A stretch of DNA of 12,125 nucleotides, from contig CAVRZY010000079.1 of NCBI GenBank assembly GCA_963725415.1, positions 1-12,125 on the forward strand, given 5' to 3'. Shown piece by piece: positions 7,826-12,125 of the stretch. The DNA is from CAVRZY01 sp963725415. GTDB taxonomy: Bacteria; Acidobacteriota; Terriglobia; Bryobacterales; Bryobacteraceae. Position 1 is the stretch's first letter, and each line of letters starts with the position of its first letter. The notes beneath the pieces were generated by a model. The model made no database searches and had not been told where the DNA came from. It worked only from the letters and a program-made list of their open reading frames with translations. Position numbers and translations under genes: made by a program.

Positions 7826-8398
7826 ATGCCGAGCCGGAGTCTGAAAACCTTGCAGTTGGGGGTAGCGGGATGCGGGCGAATTGCGCAACTGGTTCACCTG
7901 CCGGAGCTGCGGCGCATGCCCGTGAGCCGGGTCACCGCCTTGGCCGAGCCCGAGGCGAAGCATCGGGAGGCGGCGAAGGCCCTTTTCCCGCGGGCTAGAG
8001 AATTTCGCGACTACCGCGAGTTGCTGGCCAGCGCCGCGGTGGACGCCCTTATTATCTGCCTGCCCTCGTCCCTGCATGCGGAGGCCGCTCTGGCTGCGCT
8101 GAAGGCGGGCTTGCCGGTGTATGTCGAGAAACCACTGGCAGTGGACGAAGCCAGCGCCCGCGCGGTATTGCAGGCGTGGCGCTCCTCCGGAGTCCTGGGC
8201 ATGGTGGGTTTCAACTACCGGTTTCACCCGCTGTATCTTCGTGCCAAGGCGGCACTGGAGGAAGGGGCTTTGGGGGAAGTGGTGGCGGTCCGCGCGGTCT
8301 TCTCCTCGGCGGACCGCCGGCTGGCCATCCACCGGATCCTGCAACTGGCGCAGGTCGTTTTCCAGATCGTCCAGAAGACGTCGGTACTTTTGGCCTGA
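7826..8398 (+). pseudogene. Gfo/Idh/MocA-family NAD(P)-dependent oxidoreductase, 3'-truncated
   Basis: Only the N-terminal half of a family normally ~330-370 residues long. A Rossmann fold starts at LQLGVAGCGRIAQLVHLPEL. DALIICLPSSLHAEAALAAL and the hallmark YVEKPLAVD (Lys of the EKP motif) follow, then MVGFNYRFHPLY and GEVVAVRAVFSSA. Family sequence ends at about 8311. The remaining ~29 codons to the stop at 8396-8398 are the antisense of the neighbouring phosphodiesterase gene. The catalytic and substrate-binding C-terminal domain is missing, so the product should be inactive. Of two ATGs, 7826 is preferred because AGGAG at 7815-7819 is six bases before it; the ATG at 7820 touches it. By family it would oxidise or reduce a sugar or inositol derivative. 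The natural partner gene cannot be told from here because sequence to the right of the break is foreign to it. Confidence 0.85.
8284..8318. repeat. Perfect 10-bp inverted repeat at the junction of two truncated genes
   Basis: GGCGGTCCGC (8284-8293) and GCGGACCGCC (8309-8318) are exact reverse complements with a 15-base spacer. Oxidoreductase sequence runs through the left arm and up to the right arm. Phosphodiesterase homology on the opposite strand begins inside or just after the right arm (its Pro-Ala-Val codons are 8312-8320). The repeat therefore marks the breakpoint. It may be the site of an inverted template switch, of a genuine rearrangement, or of a coincidental GC-rich hairpin. Confidence 0.6.
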
Positions 8399-9123
8399 TG
8401 AGACGATACCTTGAGGCTCGCGCCCGCGCAGGTTGACGCGAATGAACCCGGTGTAGAGAGAGGGGATGGCGAAGGCCCTGGTCTGGCTCCAGTCCGTGCC
8501 CCTGAGGAGCTGGCTGGCCAGCAGGTTCTCCTGCATGCCTCCCGGAAGGCGTCGGCAGAGTTTGCCGCGCGCCTTCGCCCGCTGGCGCCACGTTTGCAGG
8601 AGTTGCTGGTCTTTCTCGAATGTGCTGTCCGGTTCCACATCGGCGCGAATTCGGGGACCGGCCACTTCGAGAACTTCCCTGGGAAGCTCAGGCGGCTCGG
8701 TGGCCGGATCGCGAGGCGAATGGTGAGTACCCCAGTTCGAGATCTGGAATCCGGGCAAGCCCGGGACCAGAGCGATGTCGGGTACGTCGATGATCAACAC
8801 GCGCCGGTTGGCGCCTGCCAGGTGGGCCCAAAACGGAGGAGCACCCTGCACATCCTCCGGATCAACACGGAGCAGTTTGTAGGTGCCGGGCTGAAGCTGC
8901 CGCATGTAGTAGTAACCGTGGTCAGCGCGCGAGACACCACTGAACAGGGTCAGCGCGGCGCCGTATTCGGCCACCATCTCGGAGCCGCCCACCAGGGCCC
9001 AGCAGCCGCGCTCCAGCAGCGAGCCGATGGCTGGCAGATGGCCCTGCCGCACCCAGTGCCGGATCATCTCGACATCCCCCGTGTCCAAGCCAAAGATCCA
9101 TAAAGGAATGGACGAGTTCAGAG

Positions 9124-10101
9124 TCATTTCGGGTTTTCGCCTCCCGGGCGATCAGGCTGCCCTCCCCGCCGCCGGGCTCTCCCGGCTTCGAGCATAAAGC
9201 CAGCGGCGTTGCACACTTGCGAAATCGCCAGCAGCACAGCCTGTTCGGCGGCGCGGAGGCCGGAAGACCGGCGGAACGGGTACAGCACCAAGTCGCGATA
9301 AAAGCGCGACGGCTCGACGCGCATCGGTAGCCCGCGCCTCCGCCGACTGTGATGAAAATGGAAAGCGCCGCGTCCGTAGCGCAGATGCTGGCGGCAGAAT
9401 CCCCAGAACGACAAGGTGTGACCGTGGTGAACGATGGCCTCCGGAACGTATTGCAGGGCGAGCCCCGCCTGCGTCCAGCGGTCACACAGTTCCCGGTCCT
9501 CACCCGCGGCGAGAGGAAAAGCGATGTCGAAGCCTCCCAGCGCTCGCAGCGCTTCTCGCGGCGCTGCCAGGTTGTTGCTGGCGAAGAATCCGCGGCCGGG
9601 CGCTTTACGTCCGAAATACTGGTAGAGATAATCGATCAGCAGTTGACTCGTCGCCGAGCAGAGACAGTTGGGCACACGGTTGACGGTGCGGCCGCCGAAG
9701 GCCGCGGAGGGTCGTTTGCGGTAGGCATCCGCAAACCGCAGGAGCCAATCCGGGACCGGCAGGCAATCATCGTCGAGAAACACCAGCAGTTCCCCCGCCG
9801 CTTCCTCGATCCCCCGATTGCGCGCCGCGGCCGGACCCGAAAGATTCTGCCGCAGAACCCGCGCGCGCACGCCACCGGGCAGGGCTTCCAGCAGTTGAGA
9901 CACGGGTGGCGAACTGCCGTCATCCACCAGAAGGAACTCCAGCAGATGGCGCGGATACTCCAGCCGCGCGCATGCCTCCAAGCAGGATCGCAGTTGCTCC
10001 GGTCTGTTCCGCGTCGGGATGATCAACGAGACGCTGGGTAGTGACCGTTCCACGCCGGTCTCGCTCAAGGGCTCTGTCGTGCGCGTTTCCTGAACTGACA
10101 C
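9124..10101 (-). CDS. GT2-family glycosyltransferase (GT-A fold)
   Basis: 325 residues, full length for a soluble GT2 enzyme. The GT-A domain starts at PSVSLIIPTRNRPEQL. VDDGSS (Asp60-Asp61) binds the nucleotide, NLSGPAAARNRGI is the typical helix, FLDDDCLP (110-112) is the DXD metal site, and AAGEDRELCDRW (Glu201-Asp202) holds the probable catalytic base. HHGHTLSFWGFCRQHLRYGRGA follows, then a basic, Arg-rich tail without transmembrane segments, so it acts at the inner membrane face or in the cytoplasm. Acceptor and sugar are unknown; a surface polysaccharide or glycolipid is likely. The start is GTG, with GGAGG (10116-10120) a long 14 bases upstream. It lies 43 bases downstream of the tryptophan synthase gene and overlaps the phosphodiesterase by ATGA. 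Confidence 0.93.
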   Translation of the reverse strand: MSVQETRTTEPLSETGVERSLPSVSLIIPTRNRPEQLRSCLEACARLEYPRHLLEFLLVDDGSSPPVSQLLEALPGGVRARVLRQNLSGPAAARNRGIEEAAGELLVFLDDDCLPVPDWLLRFADAYRKRPSAAFGGRTVNRVPNCLCSATSQLLIDYLYQYFGRKAPGRGFFASNNLAAPREALRALGGFDIAFPLAAGEDRELCDRWTQAGLALQYVPEAIVHHGHTLSFWGFCRQHLRYGRGAFHFHHSRRRRGLPMRVEPSRFYRDLVLYPFRRSSGLRAAEQAVLLAISQVCNAAGFMLEAGRARRRGGQPDRPGGENPK

Positions 10102-10144
10102 CGTGTTGACGAAAGCCTCCGGTCGCGTCTGAGCAAGCCCGCGG

Positions 10145-11500
10145 CTAGATTTTCGGCAGCGATTTCATCGCCCGCGCAATGGCCTCGTCCGGGTGCTCGT
10201 AATCTTGGAGCTTGCCCGAGAGATAGCTATCGAAGGCGCCCAGGTCGAAGTGTCCGTGACCACTCAGGTTGAACAGGACGACGCGGGGGCGCCCCTCCTC
10301 CCGAGCCGCCAGCGCTTCATCGATGGCAGCAAGGATGGCGTGTGCGGATTCCGGCGCCGGTAGAATGCCCTCGCTCTGTGCAAACTTCACCGCGGCCTCG
10401 AAAACCGGGATCTGCCGGTAAGCCCGGGCCTCCAGGATTCCCAGACGCAGCAGGTGGCTCATTAAGGGAGACGCCCCATGGTAGCGCAGGCCACCGGCGT
10501 GAATGCCGGCTGGGACGAAGTCGTGCCCCAGGGTGTACATCTTGATGAGCGGCGTCAGCTTGGACGTGTCCCCGTAATCGTAGGCATAGACGCCTTTGGT
10601 GAGGCTGGGACAGGCCGAGGGTTCGACGGCCATCAGCCGCACGCTCGACCCCTCCAGCTTGTCCAGCACGTAAGGCAGTGCGATGCCGGCGAAATTGCTG
10701 CCGCCGCCGAAGCAGCCGATCACCACGTCGGGAACCTCGCCGGCCATGGCCATCTGCAACTTGGTCTCCTGCCCGATCACCGTCTGATGAAGCAACACGT
10801 GGTTCAACACGCTGCCCAGCGAGTAGTTAGTGTCAGCGTGGGTGGCGGCGTCTTCGACCGCCTCGCTGATGGCGATGCCCAAGCTGCCGGGTGAGTCCGG
10901 GCTGTCGGCCAGCACCGCCCGGCCCGACTGGGTGTGCTCGCTGGGGCTGGCGTAGACCTCGGCGCCCCAGGTATTCATCATCATGCGCCGGTAAGGCTTC
11001 TGCTGGTAGCTCACCTTGACCATGTAGACCGTGCAATCCATGTCGAACAGGCGGCAGGCCAGCGCCAGCGCGCTGCCCCACTGCCCGGCTCCGGTCTCGG
11101 TGGCCAGGCGTCGTATCCCTTCCTTCTTGTTGTAGTAAGCTTGGGCCACGGCGGTGTTGGGTTTGTGGCTCCCGGCTGGGCTGACGCCCTCGTACTTGTA
11201 GTAAATGTGCGCGGGCGTATCGAGCGCCTTCTCCAGCCGCAGCGCGCGGTACAGCGGGGTGGGCCGCCACAAGCGATAAATGTCCAGCACCTCGCCGGGG
11301 ATATCGATCACCGGCTGAGGCGAGAACTCCTGCTCGATCAGGGCCATTGGAAAAATGGCTTGCAGGCCTTCCGGGCCCAGTGGCGTGAGCGTCCTGGGAT
11401 CCAGCGGCGGCTCCATCGGCTCCTTCAAAGAGGGCAAAACGTTTACCCAGGCGGTGGGCATCTGCTCGTCTTTCAGCACGTACTTTGTTCGTTCAGGCAC
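10145..11500 (-). CDS. trpB: Tryptophan synthase beta chain, type 2 (TrpB2), PLP-dependent
   Basis: Condenses indole with serine to tryptophan using PLP. 451 residues from the chosen start, longer than TrpB1 (~400) as expected for TrpB2. RPTPLYRALRLEKAL and the lysine motif GSHKPNTA (PLP Lys113) are present, followed by TETGAGQWG (catalytic Glu135), CFGGGSNF (phosphate loop, ~265-269) and the C-terminal LSGHGHFDL. I chose the GTG at 11500 because AAAGGAG (11506-11512) is five bases upstream; a GTG two codons earlier (11506) overlaps that site. No trpA or other trp gene is in the window, which is common for TrpB2 genes; they may salvage indole or serve as stand-alone enzymes. A 43-base gap separates it from the glycosyltransferase downstream. 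Confidence 0.95.
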   Translation of the reverse strand: MPERTKYVLKDEQMPTAWVNVLPSLKEPMEPPLDPRTLTPLGPEGLQAIFPMALIEQEFSPQPVIDIPGEVLDIYRLWRPTPLYRALRLEKALDTPAHIYYKYEGVSPAGSHKPNTAVAQAYYNKKEGIRRLATETGAGQWGSALALACRLFDMDCTVYMVKVSYQQKPYRRMMMNTWGAEVYASPSEHTQSGRAVLADSPDSPGSLGIAISEAVEDAATHADTNYSLGSVLNHVLLHQTVIGQETKLQMAMAGEVPDVVIGCFGGGSNFAGIALPYVLDKLEGSSVRLMAVEPSACPSLTKGVYAYDYGDTSKLTPLIKMYTLGHDFVPAGIHAGGLRYHGASPLMSHLLRLGILEARAYRQIPVFEAAVKFAQSEGILPAPESAHAILAAIDEALAAREEGRPRVVLFNLSGHGHFDLGAFDSYLSGKLQDYEHPDEAIARAMKSLPKI

Positions 11501-11531
11501 AAGCACTCCTTTGGCGGAAATGAAAGTCCCT

Positions 11532-11575
11532 ATTGTAAAACACTTCTGCGCAGGCGCTGAAAGGTGGTTGCGCAG
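11532..11575 (-). promoter_or_regulatory. Candidate trpB promoter with upstream inverted repeat
   Basis: On the minus strand TACAAT (11532-11537) is a good -10 box, which would start transcription near 11525 and give a leader of about 25 bases with the Shine-Dalgarno. The -35 region has only a poor TTCAGC-like match. Just upstream, CTGCGCA (11546-11552) and TGCGCAG (11569-11575) form a 7-bp inverted repeat across the -35 zone that could be an operator. No leader peptide or T-box-like structure was seen. Confidence 0.35.
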
Positions 11576-11615
11576 ACCCCGGACCGGGGGCGCCTTGGGG
11601 GACTCAGCCGGTTCT

Positions 11616-11752
11616 CAACAGGCTGCGGAAAACTCGCTCTCGGTATTGCACACGCCGGTGCGTGTGCTTGAAAGCGCTTGTCGCACCGTGTGGGATATGC
11701 CTCCGGCTTCTCTCCCACCAGCTCCGTGAAGAGTTTTTCCGCAGCCTGCTAA
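11616..11752. mobile_element. MITE-like element with terminal inverted repeats and internal hairpin
   Basis: CAGGCTGCGGAAAACTC (11619-11635) and GAGTTTTTCCGCAGCCTG (11731-11748) are inverted copies differing by one base in the A/T run. They bound ~137 bases with no convincing gene. Inside, GCACACGC / GCGTGTGC (11648-11655, 11660-11667) is a perfect 8-bp hairpin with loop CGGT, and GTGGGA / TCCCAC form a weaker second one. The size, ends and lack of coding sequence fit a non-autonomous transposon remnant. Target duplication is not clear. The right end contains the TAG stop (11749-11751) of the Fe-S carrier gene. In that gene's transcript the paired ends would fold into a long stem that may end transcription. 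Confidence 0.6.
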
Positions 11753-12072
11753 GCGCTGAAGGAACTACCGCAGCCGCAGGTCGAGCGGACGTTGGGGTTG
11801 TCGAACTTAAAGCCCGCGGCTTCCAAGCTTTCCAGGTAGTCCACGCTGGCCCCCTCCAGGTACAGAAGGCTGGCCTGGTCGATAAACACCTTCAGCCCGT
11901 CGAACTGGTAGACCTTGTCCAGGAGGCCGGGATTGTTCTCAAACGCCATGGAATAGCTGAATCCCGAGCATCCGCCGCCAATCACCGCGATCCTCAAGCC
12001 CGCGGGCTTCGGATCCTGGGTCTCCAGTATCTCCTTCACCTTGTCAATGGCGCGTTGTGTCAATTGAATCAT
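11749..12072 (-). CDS. erpA: A-type Fe-S cluster carrier/insertion protein (ErpA/IscA/HesB family)
   Basis: 107 residues, full length for the family. It delivers Fe-S clusters to apo-proteins in the cytoplasm, bound by three conserved cysteines: Cys35 in GGGCSGFSY, and Cys99 and Cys101 in the C-terminal STCGCGSSFS. The SSF ending is as in E. coli ErpA, whereas IscA and SufA end in ESF, hence the symbol; assignment within the A-type group remains uncertain. The ATG at 12072 follows a GGAGAGAGAG purine tract ending six bases upstream. A TAAAAT at 12116-12121 could be its -10 box. The stop codon falls inside the repeat element that follows, so the original 3' end may have been slightly changed. 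No isc or suf genes are visible next to it. Confidence 0.92.
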   Translation of the reverse strand: MIQLTQRAIDKVKEILETQDPKPAGLRIAVIGGGCSGFSYSMAFENNPGLLDKVYQFDGLKVFIDQASLLYLEGASVDYLESLEAAGFKFDNPNVRSTCGCGSSFSA

Positions 12073-12125
12073 AGTTGGCTCTCTCTCCGAGCTGCCTCCA
12101 GACCCTGAAACATCTATTTTACAGG

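Larger units (their letters stand above)
7772..9127 (-). pseudogene. Alkaline-phosphatase-superfamily type I phosphodiesterase/nucleotide pyrophosphatase, 3'-truncated
   Basis: The frame is open from 9127 to 7772, but only the first ~272 codons (9127 to ~8312) are gene-like. It starts IPLWIFGLDTGDVEMIRHWV, with the family's first metal ligand Asp15. TLFSGVSRADHG gives the probable nucleophile Thr60 and His70-Gly71. Later come RVLIIDVPD and YTGFIRVNLRGREPQGIV, then DPVDGQPAV. From about 8311 downward the frame is antisense to the oxidoreductase and reads as low-sense sequence. The later metal-binding motif (SDHG-type) and the final His are missing, so the product should not work. There is no signal peptide, so it is cytoplasmic. 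Its ATG overlaps the glycosyltransferase stop as ATGA, implying translational coupling and perhaps a joint role in glycoconjugate or cell-surface metabolism. Confidence 0.8.

Noticed and set aside
7772..8311. The last ~180 codons of the minus-strand phosphodiesterase frame as a real or novel domain
   Set aside because: The plus strand over the same bases encodes clean Gfo/Idh/MocA sequence; the minus-strand reading is accidental.
8411..9103. A 230-codon plus-strand frame opposite the phosphodiesterase
   Set aside because: The opposite strand carries clear AlkP-superfamily motifs; this frame has none and is antisense.
11577..11589. CCCCGG-A-CCGGGG palindrome upstream of trpB
   Set aside because: Short and pure GC in a GC-rich genome, with no T run after it and no gene end next to it; no function can be supported.
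11530..11718. Small open frame in the gap between trpB and the Fe-S carrier gene
   Set aside because: Overlaps the inverted-repeat element and the promoter region, with no ribosome site or protein pattern.

Overview
This 12.1 kb, GC-rich window looks chromosomal and comes from a free-living, polysaccharide-degrading bacterium. The gene content fits Acidobacteriota, perhaps the Solibacter/Bryobacter group: secreted GH42-type enzymes, a Na+/solute symporter of the sugar-symporter type, a Gfo/Idh/MocA oxidoreductase, a type-2 TrpB and GTG starts. That placement is inference from gene content only. No tRNA, rRNA, CRISPR or phage genes were seen, and there is no gene-free stretch longer than 300 bases.

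Left part (1-7742), carbohydrate locus. A Na+/solute symporter gene leaves the window on the minus strand and carries a one-base frameshift. Divergent from it, two exported GH42 beta-galactosidase-like enzymes (465-2510 and 2507-4594) form a translationally coupled pair. Converging on them from the right are a 720-residue exported GH42-like protein (5580-7742) and, two bases downstream of it, an exported sialidase-superfamily beta-propeller (4603-5577). The two operons meet at a small hairpin at 4596-4618. The likely logic is exported glycosidases that cut galactose-containing or decorated glycans, with the symporter importing products.

Middle (7743-9127), a broken junction. The first ~160 codons of a Gfo/Idh/MocA oxidoreductase (plus strand, start 7826) run directly into the antisense of the first ~270 codons of an alkaline-phosphatase-superfamily phosphodiesterase (minus strand, start 9127). 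Both genes lose their 3' ends at about 8309-8320. A perfect 10-bp inverted repeat ends exactly there. This is a deletion, an inversion or an assembly chimera, and it is the strangest point of the window.

Right part (9124-12125), minus strand. A GT2 glycosyltransferase overlaps the phosphodiesterase by ATGA. Upstream lie a type-2 tryptophan synthase beta chain and an ErpA/IscA-type Fe-S carrier. Between the last two sits a ~137-bp element with ~17-bp terminal inverted repeats (MITE-like), one end of which supplies the stop codon of the Fe-S carrier gene.
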